This document shows positions 1 to 10,247 of a stretch of DNA of 64,000 bases, one piece after another. The notes beneath the pieces were generated by a model. That model worked only from the letters and a program-made list of their open reading frames with translations. It was not told where the DNA came from and did no database searches. Where the stretch lies: the NCBI GenBank assembly GCA_918026815.1, contig CAKJVC010000075.1, forward strand, positions 248,001 to 312,000, written 5' to 3'. Position numbers and translations under genes: made by a program. This stretch comes from Chalara sp. BL73. Lineage: Eukaryota; Ascomycota; Leotiomycetes; Helotiales. How positions within the stretch are numbered: position 1 is the first letter of the stretch; the number at the start of each line of letters is the position of its first letter.

Positions 1-442
1 GTAGATCTCGGCAACCACAAGTGTGCTTTATAGAAATCTGGGTGTTGTCACACAATACAAAATGCGATTATAACTGGTTGTCACGAATACGGTCCAATGA
101 GCCTGATGAGGCGGTTTGTAGGTGCTTCAATACGAAAATACTAAACTACTAGGCTATGGCTCCTCGCAAGCTCGGAGCTTATAGCGCGTGTTACTTTCAC
201 GTGTTACTTTACAGCGATTTTGATTAGTTGGCAGCATATAGAGCTTTAAGCTAATACAGCTGTAGAAAATCAGAAATTATGTATTGTTACAAACTCGAGC
301 TTTTTACAATTGATTTTACAATTGACTTTATAATTAACTTGTATGCTTATAGCACGTAGCCTTGTAAACTTGTAGCATGTAAACTTGTAACCCGTAGACG
401 TGTAAGCCCGTAAACGTATAACATGTAAGCTTGTAGGCTTGT
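1..442. other. Gene-free, repeat-like flank of an LTR
   Basis: No credible coding region is visible. From about 345 the sequence consists of diverged short units around a CTTGTAG / ATGTAA core, running up to the LTR that starts at 443. It looks like a decayed simple repeat. The minisatellite at 19838-19997, which also lies just upstream of a related LTR, has a similar flavour. Confidence 0.4.
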
Positions 443-704
443 TGTAACAACTCAAGGCGAGCAGGGATCTCGATCCGTAGATCTCAGGAAGAGGGACTTA
501 AAGGTATGAACGGCTATCAATTGTTATACTGTAACGAAGAGAATAAGCCACCGATAAAAGAAGGGAAGGAGAGCAGTGCTTTATATACAGGGAGCTGGCC
601 AGGGGCTAGTGTAAGCGAGCTCTGTAGTGCCAGGGGCCAAGCTCCCAGCCGAGCTCCGCGGTGTTCGGTGGCCAAGCTCTAAGCAAGGTAGGCCGTGAGA
701 GACA
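443..704. mobile_element. Isolated LTR related to the 288-bp LTR family
   Basis: It begins TGTAACAACTCAAG and shares long blocks with the LTRs at 20468-20755 and 26700-26987, including the GGGATCTCGATCCGT segment, a GCAGTGCTTTATATACAG block with a TATA-like core, and the GCTGGCCAGGGGC block followed by GTGTAAGCGAGCT. It ends in a GGCCGTGA...GACA terminus. It is GC-richer than the other copies and not RIP-mutated. No retroelement interior is recognisable on either side, and the five bases outside each end (CTTGT and TATGC) do not match, so this is a solo LTR without a clear target duplication, or the edge of an element that has otherwise been lost. Confidence 0.75.
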
Positions 705-2046
705 TATGCTGAACATATACTAAACATATGCCGAGAATATGCTTGCTGTTTTGCTTATTATAATAGCTTTTTTGTAATAAAAATATATGCTAGAATATGC
801 TTTTATGGCAGCTATAACAACGGTATAATCCTATAGGGACCGGAAACGCATGAGGAAAAGGGTTATTATCGCGCACTTTAATAAACATTAGCTTCAGATA
901 AAATTTCGTAATCTCATCCCATACTGACCTCGTTGCTCTCAGGAAATTTGATAAGCATCAAGCGAACTGCTTTTTTTTTTTAAAAAAAATAAAAAAATAA
1001 AAAAAACCCCTTCGCAAATAAATGACTTAAAAGGCATAATATTGCGAATAACCAAACTAAAGCTCCCTGAGACTCACACGGACTACCCTCCGTATTTTCG
1101 CTGACACTTTCTTAAGCTTAGTGCACATTGGTTCCCCTATTTAGCCGAGCGACTTACATCTGAGCCAAGGTTATTGCAACCTGCGAATAATCCAGCCAAA
1201 GATGCGATACCGGTCCCGTAGCAGACTGAGCAACACTGTAATGCTCGAAGAATCAAATCTTGCTAAAGAATATGTTCAAGAAGCCGCCTGGGGATATAGA
1301 GACAATAGGAAAGACGCTGACCAGCTTGTCAACACCAGGTTGAATTAATACAAAGAACGACCTATTCGTTCCCGATTCTATGTAAGCACTCTCTGTGAGC
1401 CGTTCACACTGCTCTCGATTGAAACAACTGCTGGTAAGATTCGAAGATTTTTCTTCAACATCCAAGTACCATATATTGGCCTATTATCCCTAATTTAATT
1501 CTGGCATTTCAGTAGCAGGCGAATAAAGCAGGCCCCGCCTGCCCGAATAGCTACCGCGGGCCAGGTTGACCACTCGAAGCGCTCTCGTGCAACTTCGGCG
1601 AAGCTAGACATGGCAATTCTTCGATTCTCTGTTCGAGTCGAGAAGTTGAACGGTTGCACTGTAGTATCCACTAAGATATCATGGGCGAAGACGTCCTTTG
1701 GTCAGTTTTATACATAAAGATCGTGGCGTGTAGCCAATACTGAGGGTTACTTGATGCCCTGGCAAGTGATTGTGGAGGTCTTGAAATCGAAGGCGATTAC
1801 CCACGCATACTGTAGGCGCGGTACGAGTGGAGAAATGCGCAGACTAGAGCCTCTGTCACCAGAACATGAAGCAAGAAGCCGAAGCTATTGTCGGTCAGCG
1901 TTAGTATGAGCAGTGGTACTGACCGTTTTGGTGGGGTTGAGGGCATGTTCTTGCCGTGCACATTCTACTGTGGGGCTCCAGCTGAAGGATCGAATAAGCT
2001 ATTAGCGTCTCCTCTCCCCCCTCAAATACAACTCATTACCTGAACA
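705..2046. other. Gene-free region
   Basis: No coding region can be supported. The only distinctive feature is an A/T homopolymer stretch at about 970-1006. Short open frames here lack family resemblance and splice context. Confidence 0.4.
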
Positions 2047-2298
2047 ATGGCGGAGCTTTTCGGGATTGCTGTCGGTGTCATTAGAATTGCCACAGCATTC
2101 GCCGTTTGTATCGACTGCTTCGAATACATCCAAATTGGCGGCCACAGTGGACGAGATTTTCAGACTGATCCGCTTTCCATTCGCTGTGCAAGCTGGGGAG
2201 AGCCTGTTAATATCTACAATCATTCGACACTGGGCAAACCGGATGCAACCGTACCTGAGATCCAACTGGCCAAAGATACGTTGCTCCAAATCGTTTAG
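2047..2298 (+). pseudogene. Truncated HeLo-domain (HET-S/LopB-like) relic
   Basis: The 83-codon frame starts MAELFGIAVGV, continues with CVxCFEYIQ-type residues (here CIDCFEYIQIG) and GRDFQT, and ends EIQLAKDTLLQIV. This is the characteristic N-terminus of the fungal HeLo / prion-inhibition-and-propagation domain, the membrane-targeting module of many incompatibility and NLR-like proteins. Compared with the family as I know it, about ten residues are missing between FQTDPLSI and SWGEPVN, and the frame stops after roughly 80 residues where the full domain is over 200. No continuation was found downstream. I read it as a relic with an internal deletion. It lies 1.6 kb from a HET-domain gene on the other strand, so the surroundings are incompatibility-like. 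Confidence 0.7.
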
Positions 2299-3513
2299 TT
2301 TTACTAAGATACGGGAGTAGTAATTAGATTCTTAAATATAACATCGTATACGGCTGTAATACCATTCCGAACACGCCTGAGTACCTCAGGAAAAGAGCTA
2401 TAAGGGTAGCTACTGAGTCAGCTTCCTGCTTACTCGGCATATTCAAAGATATTTTACAGCTCCAGTTATCCAAATGCCTGTATTGTGGAATGAATAAGTT
2501 CGAAAAATATAGAAAAGCTTAATTACTGTATTCTATGACACTACATATGTGCTGGCATAGCATATTTGGATGCAAGGCGCCTCAAGGCCGAGACGACCGG
2601 GGGATACTGGGAGGCTAGGAAGAAATCATGGTGTGGGTGCTCATAGAGCAACACGCAGTGCAAGGTAATTTTGCTAGAGTTAAGATTGGCAAACGGGCAG
2701 GGTGTCATGCCATGAGGCAGATTTCTTGGCATAATCTCTAAACTACCCTAAATCAGCGGAAGGGGGCTAATGCGGGGCTAGAGCTGTGGCTAGCTAATTG
2801 GAACTGGCTCGCTAAGGTACGAGAGTGCTAGCTTATCGCCCGCACAAAGTTTCGAGCTTCTAGAAGTAAAGGTCCAACTCAACACTGCTCCAAGGGCTGG
2901 TGCCTTGTAATCTAGTGACTGGAGGACAGTCCGATTTCCAGCTGGGATAAAACCTCAAACACCTTCTATATCCCGTCCCTGAGGAACCAAACCGGCTGAC
3001 TTGAATACCACAGTGTATCCTGATCACCATCCGGTCAGAGACCTTCCGCATAACCCACGTCTCATCAAGTGGGATCGGTGCGGTAACCAGTTCAGCCAAG
3101 CCTTCCTAGTACCGAACGCCGACATAGGTTCCTTCGTGTACGGTGAAGTTTCCCGTGATCCGTTGGTAGCAATATCTGCCCCACCCTGTCTCCCCGCGCG
3201 TCTCACTAGATTCAGCGGCAGGCAACTGCTTTGCTGATCTGTTGGCTGCAGTAGCTCACAGCCCAGAGTTCTTCAGCTAAGTCAAGTCTATGCTACCCTC
3301 CACGATCCAATAACTAGAAGGCAAGAGTCTGACGTATAATAGAGACCCATACACCAATAACGGAGACGCTGACGATAGTATGTTCCCGCTAATAAGAAAA
3401 CTACTGACGGAATTAGAATCACGCCATAATTCAGGACGCTACACACCCTTTGTAATCAAGGATACGAGGGACGTGCTTATGTGTGTGGGTTTGGGAAGGG
3501 TTGGGTGGCTGTG
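2299..3513. other. Gene-free region
   Basis: Several short open frames overlap on both strands, but none shows a recognisable domain or consistent splice sites. Nothing can be supported. Confidence 0.35.
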
Positions 3514-3740
3514 CTACATATTGCTTTCGGCCGGCGGCAATTGCTTTTGATAATGTGTTTCGTCCAACTTGGTGCTAATGGCGGTCAAGATCTGGGTGGC
3601 TTCTCTTAACCGGCCTTTATTGAGAAGGTAATCGATATGGGTCGTCTTGAAGTTATCTAGTTGGAGATGAGAAAACATGGCAGCTTTGTCGACTCGTTCT
3701 GCCTTGGAAAGACGGATCGGATGCGACAGGTGAGAGCAGA
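3514..3740 (-). pseudogene. Decayed coding fragment, unknown protein
   Basis: Read on the minus strand, one frame gives a strongly protein-like stretch from about 3740 down to a TAG at 3514-3516. It contains AERVDKAAMFSHLQLDNFK, then HIDYLLNKGRLREATQIL and ends QKQLPPAES. The amphipathic, helix-like composition resembles helical linker regions of fungal STAND/NLR-type proteins, but I cannot name the family. The only internal ATG is at 3678-3676 and there is a stop about 80 bases upstream of the fragment, so this is probably the remnant of a terminal exon. Confidence 0.35.
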
Positions 3741-3925
3741 TTTCATGCCTTCGCCGAAATGGTTTCCCACAAAGACAGCTCTTCTTTGCGCTGAACCGAT
3801 TCCGCCGTTACGAGAGCAGCATCTGTTGCGCATGCATGGGGGCGGCCAAACTGATGCCCGCAAAGAAGAGAAGCATGTCAGTGGGTCTGACTTAGAAAAA
3901 ATGGAAAGAAGAGCAGTCACCTGCA

Positions 3926-5683
3926 CTACTCGATTAAAAACGGCTCTACAATCTTAGTCTCCGCCATATCCTGGTTGACTATTACCTCACCGTCCATAAC
4001 GCCATGAACATAACACTCACTAAGAAATTGGAACCTATTAGATATCTGCGCCCCGATCCGTCGAAGCAAAAACGGGACTTCTCCGCCTAAGAAAATGCAG
4101 ACGACATCACCAACCTGAAACCCTTCTTGGCTTATTCCTAAATATCCCCTAGTTGTAAGAAACATATCCTTATGTTTAATGATCGGCCCTATAGTTTTTG
4201 AGACGCCAGCCCAAGCCTCAAGAGGAAGAGTCTCTCCTTCATTCAATTTCCAGTTAGGAAAGGAGCCCAAGTATTTAGCTCTGTAATCTTCATCAATTCG
4301 CGGCGAGAATGCCGTCCGGTCGGTTGTCAGAGTGCGGTAGAAGGCTCTCCAGAAAGGTTCTCCAGAAAAGGGATAGGTTTCCAACGAGGTAACACTAGCA
4401 GCCATCTCATGAAGACCCGTCTCTGTCACGGAGATGGAGTTTTCGTCTTTTTCCTTTAGGATATGCATGATTGGGATTGTACGTGATATAGTGTCGAGAT
4501 TCACACCATCTAAACATATGGTACTAGAAGATTCTGATACATGTAACCTAGGCGTGGTGTTGCCAGCAGCACAGAAGAGTTTGTTGGGGGAAAACCGGTA
4601 ATATCTATTCAAGCCGCCTCCTACGTGCATAGACTGGCTCCAATCCGGTACCCATGAAGGAAGACAAAGAGTGGATGTCATTCTGTTTTGGAGACTGACC
4701 GAGGATAGAACTCGTAGGTAAGGGCGAATACCCAGAAGATGTTTGGCAAAGTCAGTGTAGACTCTCTCAGTAGACTTGTTATAATCGACAATTATGCCTT
4801 CAGCAATTTTTTGAGAAGTGATCCCTCGCAGTCCATATATCTTGTCACTGAGATTGGTAGCTTCCCTGTGACGGGAGTCGCCAAAGATTCTGAGATCGAG
4901 ACTGGCTTCCCAATTTGTAGTATCCATTTCCAGAAAACTGCCTCTCCAATGCCCCAAGTGGATTATACTCTGGGCAAATTCTGAGAATGGATAGAATCCA
5001 GAGCTAGTCATCCTCATCACAGCGATATGCACAGTTGCAAAGGGAAGTGAGAATGGGCCGCAGTGAATGGTAGCATTCCTGGTGACAACCACTTCTTGAA
5101 TGACCCATACTCTGCCAAAATAAGGGCGTTCAATAACAGATTCAATTGCTATCACCCTCTCTTCCACTGTGTCAGAGATATCCTGGTATGTTGCATTTCC
5201 ATCCAAGGTACCGTCATCAGAAGAAAATCGTTGCAAAGTATCGAAAGCAAGGCAACTGAAGTTATTCGAGTTGCCTATCCATATAGCCACTTCGATAGCA
5301 TTGGCGTATATATCTCTCATCCGCATTACTTGATGGTTCTTCTCTCTTTTGTCAGCTTGATTGATGCAAATTGCATCAATCCACAGCTTCCTTTTTCGCT
5401 GGCCGTTCTTGCTTTGGTTGAAACGCAGCTGTTGCAAAGCGTCGCGAAGGTTCGGTGCGACTGGAAACAATTGGCCGTTGAGCTTTATATTCAATGATCC
5501 ATCTTGATTGCCCCAGGTGTAAGAAAGGGCTTCATATTGAGGTGCGCTCTCAAAACGATAAATGTCCATTGTCGCATGAATTGTAGTCTCATCCAGGCGT
5601 GCTAAATCGCTGTCGAAGTCAAGCTCTAAAAGTCGAAAATATGACCCATCGGCGGGTAATAGAAGCCGTTCGTATACTTCCAT
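3926..5683 (-). CDS. HET domain protein (heterokaryon incompatibility)
   Basis: This is a single uninterrupted 585-codon frame. The N-terminal half carries the HET domain in its usual order: YEALSYTWG at residues 50-58, LWIDAICINQ at 100-109, then DIYANAIEVAIWIG and a YFGRVWVIQEVV segment. The C-terminal region includes GDVVCIFLGGEVPFLLRR and a YVHGVMDGE segment, typical of the large HET-only class (for example het-6-like proteins). HET domains trigger programmed cell death after fusion of unlike hyphae; the partner and specificity cannot be read from sequence. The start chosen is the first ATG of the frame and places the HET domain at the usual distance from the N-terminus. There are no RIP-type stops, so it is probably functional. 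Open frames on the opposite strand are shadows. Confidence 0.93.
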   Translation of the reverse strand: MEVYERLLLPADGSYFRLLELDFDSDLARLDETTIHATMDIYRFESAPQYEALSYTWGNQDGSLNIKLNGQLFPVAPNLRDALQQLRFNQSKNGQRKRKLWIDAICINQADKREKNHQVMRMRDIYANAIEVAIWIGNSNNFSCLAFDTLQRFSSDDGTLDGNATYQDISDTVEERVIAIESVIERPYFGRVWVIQEVVVTRNATIHCGPFSLPFATVHIAVMRMTSSGFYPFSEFAQSIIHLGHWRGSFLEMDTTNWEASLDLRIFGDSRHREATNLSDKIYGLRGITSQKIAEGIIVDYNKSTERVYTDFAKHLLGIRPYLRVLSSVSLQNRMTSTLCLPSWVPDWSQSMHVGGGLNRYYRFSPNKLFCAAGNTTPRLHVSESSSTICLDGVNLDTISRTIPIMHILKEKDENSISVTETGLHEMAASVTSLETYPFSGEPFWRAFYRTLTTDRTAFSPRIDEDYRAKYLGSFPNWKLNEGETLPLEAWAGVSKTIGPIIKHKDMFLTTRGYLGISQEGFQVGDVVCIFLGGEVPFLLRRIGAQISNRFQFLSECYVHGVMDGEVIVNQDMAETKIVEPFLIE

Positions 5684-7479
5684 TGTCGCTCAAGATGTTA
5701 GTGAAGGACGAAGTTGTAGAGTGACAGAGCTAGACCACAAGAGTCAGTGCAAGCTACATAGGGCGAGAGTAAAATGTTACATAGAAGCTACAGCTAAAAG
5801 TTTGCAGTGATGAAAAATTGACTTAGGATCCATTGGGTAATTCAAGAACCATATCTAACATTGCAATTACTGATCTCTAAGGAACTTAGTAGTTCCTAAA
5901 CGAGCCTCACTGGTTTCTCGCTTACAGGTTCCATTTAGTGGCGTCTTGATATCAATGGCCTTGTTCCCGAAACAGATATTTTAGGCGATCCTGCAGTATA
6001 TAATTTTTACATCAAATTTTACGTTGCTCACCTCTCTCTGCTTTGTCCTACAGATCAAATCGGAGAGCCTACTGCAACATGGTCTCGTCTATACTCCATG
6101 CATTCCGGTTTCCTACATACGAGTATGATAACGATAACAGCGACTGGGATCAGGATTCGAGTAAATGGGGGTGCTGGATTTAAATTATGGAAAAGCACTG
6201 TTACAAGCTCTGTTAAAGCCTGCTAACTCACTTATACGGTAAACCGAGCCCCTAAATCGATCCAGGGGTTAGTCTTACCAAAGACCAAGTGGTTGTCTTA
6301 TTAGGAGCACTCCGGAGTATTTGGATTACATGGCTAATGTTGTGTAAAGTTTTGGGAATAGTGGCACTCACCGTTATAGATGACTACCACCTGGACTGGT
6401 GGGATTTAGAATTGCTGGGTCTTCCCCGTCGCGATCCTACTATTGGGTACAAAATTTCAGTTCAAGCTGCTACCTAATAAGCTGCGATGGCGTGCTCCAA
6501 CCTTTTTTCTAACACTCATATGTTATAAATTAAAATAATTCTTTAAATTTGTATAAATATTTCTTGTCATTTAAAGGGAAGAATAGACTTTTACCCGAAT
6601 ATATTTATAGTATCCCTCAATATTGTCAGCACGATATACCAGTATTTTTCTATCTAGTTAATCCTATATAGAATAATCGAACCCTTAACCCTAAAGCAGC
6701 GAACAAATCACAGACATAAGCCAATGAGCAGTAGCCACGTCAAACCCCAGAATCAGCCCAACACTCAGCCTCGCGACGCCCTACCGTATCTCGCCCTCCC
6801 TTTGATTTACGAACCTCAGCTTCTCCTTTTTGTCCACGAACTAGAGATACACGCTGTGACTGGCGGTCTCAATTATAGATTCTAATGGTAATTTGCCAAA
6901 TGGATCAAGACTAAGAATATCCAATCTGTTCACATTTGTTGATAATGGGCTTAGGGTGGAAGACTTGAGGATAGACCTTTCACAGACTGGCTGATATATG
7001 GGCGTGGTGACCGGCGGGCAGTTGCCCACTGACTCCGTCAATAATATTAGCGTTAGAGACAACTACATGGAATATGTATACGCTGGAAACGTGTCTTAAA
7101 CATAGAATATCTTCAAGGATAAACTGATAGCCACCTTCAGCTTTAATCCCGAGGCCACCAGGGCTATCCTTCGCTGCTTTCCTTTCCACTCTTCGTTCCG
7201 CAACTCTAAGCCTGCCTGCGGCCTTTGCAGCGTCTTTATCCGCATACTTTCGAGGACATCCGCCAGGCATATTAATGCCCTGAAACAAACTATGTGTCTC
7301 ATTTGACACCATAGCACGCTCAAGAATAGGGGTTTGATTAATTCAAAAGGGTAAGCTAAGCGACCCGCCCTCATCAAATATTTACGATGCTCCTACACTT
7401 TTGTCAACACCACAAATGCAAATAAGGCATAATATATTAGCCGGAAAAAGATGTACTGGGGTCGGTGGATGAGCATCTA
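5684..7479. other. Intergenic, with one basic-motif fragment
   Basis: No complete gene is visible. On the minus strand at about 7100-7280 a short frame reads MPGGCPRKYADKDAAKAAGR, followed by EGGYQFILED. The PRKY + Ala/Lys-rich pattern recalls basic motifs seen in several fungal repeat-associated proteins, but it is too short to name. The rest is moderately AT-rich intergenic DNA. Confidence 0.3.
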
Positions 7480-8012
7480 AAAAAGAACGGGCGCGAAGCG
7501 ACCACTTTTGCTCCATCAACCCGTCGGACGACCGTTTTCCATCGCCTAACCGTGGCCGCGCATCCGCCCTTCAGCAGGCAGTCGAGGGGTTGAGTAGCTT
7601 ACCCGACGACACTCCATATTGGCTACGAACGGCTAATTCGACAGAGAGGGTGGAGAACCGTCCCATGGTGCGTTTGCGAAACGAGGATAGTTTGGATCGT
7701 TATATTGCTTATCTTCGGCGATTTGCGTGTTATTTGTTGCGTGTGTACGTAGCGCAGAGAGAGAAGGAAAACGCGTGAAAGCGGCGAATCTGACAGCGCG
7801 GACGAGGAGCCGATAAACAATAATGGAAATGATTTTGCAAGTGAAGTGGAGAGTGAAGAGGAGGGTGAAAGCCAGCACGTTGCAAGTAGTGAAGAGATTA
7901 ACGTGATGAAAGTCTGCTGCGAATTAACTAAATTTAACTTAGAGCAGAAAGATCGGCTGGAAGAGATAGTAGAGTTACTAGAACTGGGAGAAGATGAAAG
8001 TACTCAAATCTA
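7480..8012 (+). pseudogene. Fragment resembling orsC / DUF3505 or telomere-linked helicase proteins
   Basis: The plus strand contains SSLPDDTPYWLRTANSTERV, then ENRPMVRLRNEDSLDRY and IAYLRRFACYLLRVY, in one frame (7590-7778). After a stop and frame change, an acidic stretch with SDSADEEPINNNG continues into LTKFNLEQKDRLEEIVELLE, ending about 8012. From memory this order (ANSTERxxxRPxVRLRxxDSLxRY, YLxRFxCYxxR, acidic linker, helical segment) matches large fungal proteins with an N-terminal C2H2/DUF3505 region that occur near subtelomeric RecQ-type helicases and in the orsellinic acid cluster. Only a small internal portion is present, with a frameshift and stops, so it is a relic. Confidence 0.5.
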
Positions 8013-8436
8013 AAAAGTGAATGAACTTTTGACGTTAATGATTTTGTAAAGCCTAAAAAGGTATGACCGATTTGACAGTCCCATTATTCATTTTTCCACA
8101 GTCTTGGATATTGTGGAAGGGGAAAGCCGTTTGAGACGTGGCGATAAGTATTTATATATGCTCGCTGGTTTTATGTATTACGTCCGCGTTTTGTTTGTCG
8201 AGCTATATATGAGTTTCAATTAGCAAAAAATTTCGAAGGACTATACCTCACGCGAGACTCTAGATCCTAAATACGTTCAAAATAGCCATCCTTGCTATCT
8301 TGTAGGATTGCTTGACCAGTTTAATATCTTATAAGAAGGCTCTTTGCAATGCACTTCTCCGGTGGAAGTCTCAGAATCTCTTTATAGTCATTGTTTCCAG
8401 TTCAAGTTCAACTCACCTCATCAACATTTTTTCACG

Positions 8437-9455
8437 ATGAAGCCCACCTCATTCCTCACTTCGTTATTCCTTACGACCGTAGTTCTTGCTGCTTCTCATT
8501 CGGATCATCCAGTCAATGTGCAGCTAGGCGGTCGGCCCCAGCATACTAGAGGCGCTTCCCTCAATGCTATCCAGAAAAGAAACCCAAGTATAAACAGCAT
8601 GAACTGGGCAGGAGCATTTCTCCCTAACTCACCTATTGGAGAATTATTCGAGTCTGCGATCGCCGGTACGTCTTTGCTAGCTCTCCTTTTCCTTCTCGCA
8701 TAGGCTTAACCTTTCTCTACACCTTGTTTTCCCAGCCCCATAAGTACTTTTTGTTTCTTTCTTCTTCTTCTAGCTGAAAAGAGTATTGCTAATTCAAACC
8801 CGCATCGTAGAGGCCAGGCTTCCAGTCACCCCCCAAAAGGGGAAGTCCGTGTCGATATGGGTTGGCATAGATGGCATTGCTCCTGGCTCGCCGCTGATCC
8901 AAGGCGGAGTTTACATGGCGACGGGCATCGACGGCACAACAGGCTGTTGGGCCTGGACCGAGTGGGTCCCCGACGAACCAGTCTACGTTCCTCAGAGTCA
9001 ATTCCCTTACAGAGCAGGTGACAGTGAGTATTTCAACTTCCATTCCTCTAAAAACAGGTCTCCTCTCTCCTCTGAAGCTCCATGCTGACCCCTCATGTTC
9101 TTTAGCCCTCCAGCTCGCCATCACGGTTAAAGCCGGCGAGCACACTGCCACGCTCTTCATAGAAAATGGCTCCGCGGCGTCGAAGCAGATCGAATTCTCG
9201 CCAAATAAAAAAATCGAAGCTAACAAGGCGCAAGGCAAGTCCGCTGAGTGGACCGTGGAGCAGGCTGACGGAACTACGTTGAGCAAATTTGACTCCATTA
9301 CATTCACGGACGCCGGCGCGACGACCTCTGGTGGGCACGAGATGAAAGTTTCAGGAGCCACGACGGTGAACCTCAAAATGCAGAACCAGCCGGTCATTGC
9401 TACTGGATCTCTCCCTGCAAACGACCAAGTCAAAATCACTTATAACGGCTCATAG
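8437..9455 (+). CDS. Peptidase family G1 (eqolisin) gene; first junction breaks frame
   Basis: A secreted acid glutamic peptidase. Exon 1 (8437-8665) encodes a signal peptide (MKPTSFLTSLFLTTVVLAAS), a propeptide and the NWAGA segment that opens the mature domain. A middle exon (from about 8774 to 9023) has SIWVGIDG with the catalytic Gln in LIQGG (codon 8900-8902) and a WTEWVPDEP segment. The last exon (9106-9455) has the catalytic Glu in SAEWTVE (codon 9246-9248). Intron 2 (9024-9105, GTGAGT...TTTAG) splices cleanly. Intron 1 starts with GTACGT at 8666, but neither acceptor (CCCAG at 8735, TCTAG at 8773) gives an open, in-frame join. Near 8740 ATAAGT looks like a damaged GTAAGT. The gene may be frameshifted or use an unusual splice. 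Both catalytic residues are intact. Confidence 0.8.
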
Positions 9456-9890
9456 GACAGACAGAGGGGACTGGAAACGGGATAAGGTGGCAGGACAGCT
9501 AGCAGCGAGAACGTACACGCGGGAATATCAGACTATCGGGACTCGCAACGAAAGTGGAAACGGCGTTATTAAATATATTTTTGCAATCTGAAAAAGACAC
9601 TTTCTATACGTAAAAACCAAATTAAAAACTGCGGATATTGTTTCAAATGTGTAATAATGGCAACTCATCTGATATTGTTGAAAGCATCCCGTGACTCAAA
9701 GAAATGAAGCATTTGCATGACCCTAACGAAATAACAGACTTGGTTTCAACGTTTCCTCGGCGTTGTTGCAGCAGCCCAGGCAATTCACCGGCAACGTAAA
9801 CTTTCCCATTCCCCTGATTCATCGTCCGCCGTCTTGAGCCTCTTCTTCATCTGGAGTGCCCCTCAGCGCCTGATAGATCCTTCCAAAGCT
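9456..9890. other. Intergenic between G1 peptidase and minus-strand gene
   Basis: This is the convergent 3' space of the two neighbouring genes. No coding or repeat structure was noticed. Confidence 0.5.
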
Positions 9891-10247
9891 TCACCTAGAC
9901 TTGACATCCCGAAAACTGCCCCTTTCCTGGCCGCTTGGCGTTTGCTCATCTTGGGTATCGGGCGGGGTCAAGATCATGCGTCCTCCAGGATAGATAATTC
10001 TTTGGTTCGCGTCTCTAGCCACTCCAGCCGGGACGGCAGAAGACTCTGCTGTTGATCGTGCCTCGCCCTGCGGACGTGCGTCCCTAGCGGCTAGTGATGC
10101 CTTGACTTTCTCCTTGAAAGCTGCCATACCACCACGAGATGAGTTCTCAGAGGCCTCCGATGTCTCTGTCGGATCAGAACTTGTCGGTGCGTTAGCGGAC
10201 GTGAGGGAATCAGCTCGCTCACTGCCTTTCTTTGGTGAGGAAACCAT
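9891..10247 (-). CDS. Small disordered protein of unknown function
   Basis: An uninterrupted 118-codon frame starting MVSSPKKGSERADSL. The N-terminal two thirds are rich in Ser, Ala, Glu and Thr and probably disordered. The C-terminal part, with RIIYPGGRMILTPPDTQDE, is more ordered-looking and has the feel of a conserved motif, but I do not recognise a named family. There is no signal peptide or membrane segment. Codon use fits the normal-composition genes nearby, and the ATG is followed by a compact open frame without need of introns. It converges on the G1 peptidase gene. An unrelated overlapping plus-strand frame (9834-10055) is treated as a shadow. Confidence 0.6.
   Translation of the reverse strand: MVSSPKKGSERADSLTSANAPTSSDPTETSEASENSSRGGMAAFKEKVKASLAARDARPQGEARSTAESSAVPAGVARDANQRIIYPGGRMILTPPDTQDEQTPSGQERGSFRDVKSR

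Noticed and set aside
1..442. Window start as the interior of a gypsy element ending in the LTR at 443
   Set aside because: The sequence before 443 does not match the interior next to either LTR of the full element, and no coding similarity was seen.
5063..5497. 144-codon plus-strand frame inside the HET gene
   Set aside because: It lies wholly antisense to a convincing HET domain frame and has no recognisable motif.
8789..9439. 216-codon minus-strand frame opposite the G1 peptidase
   Set aside because: It covers two exons and an intron of the peptidase gene on the other strand, where both catalytic motifs are clear.
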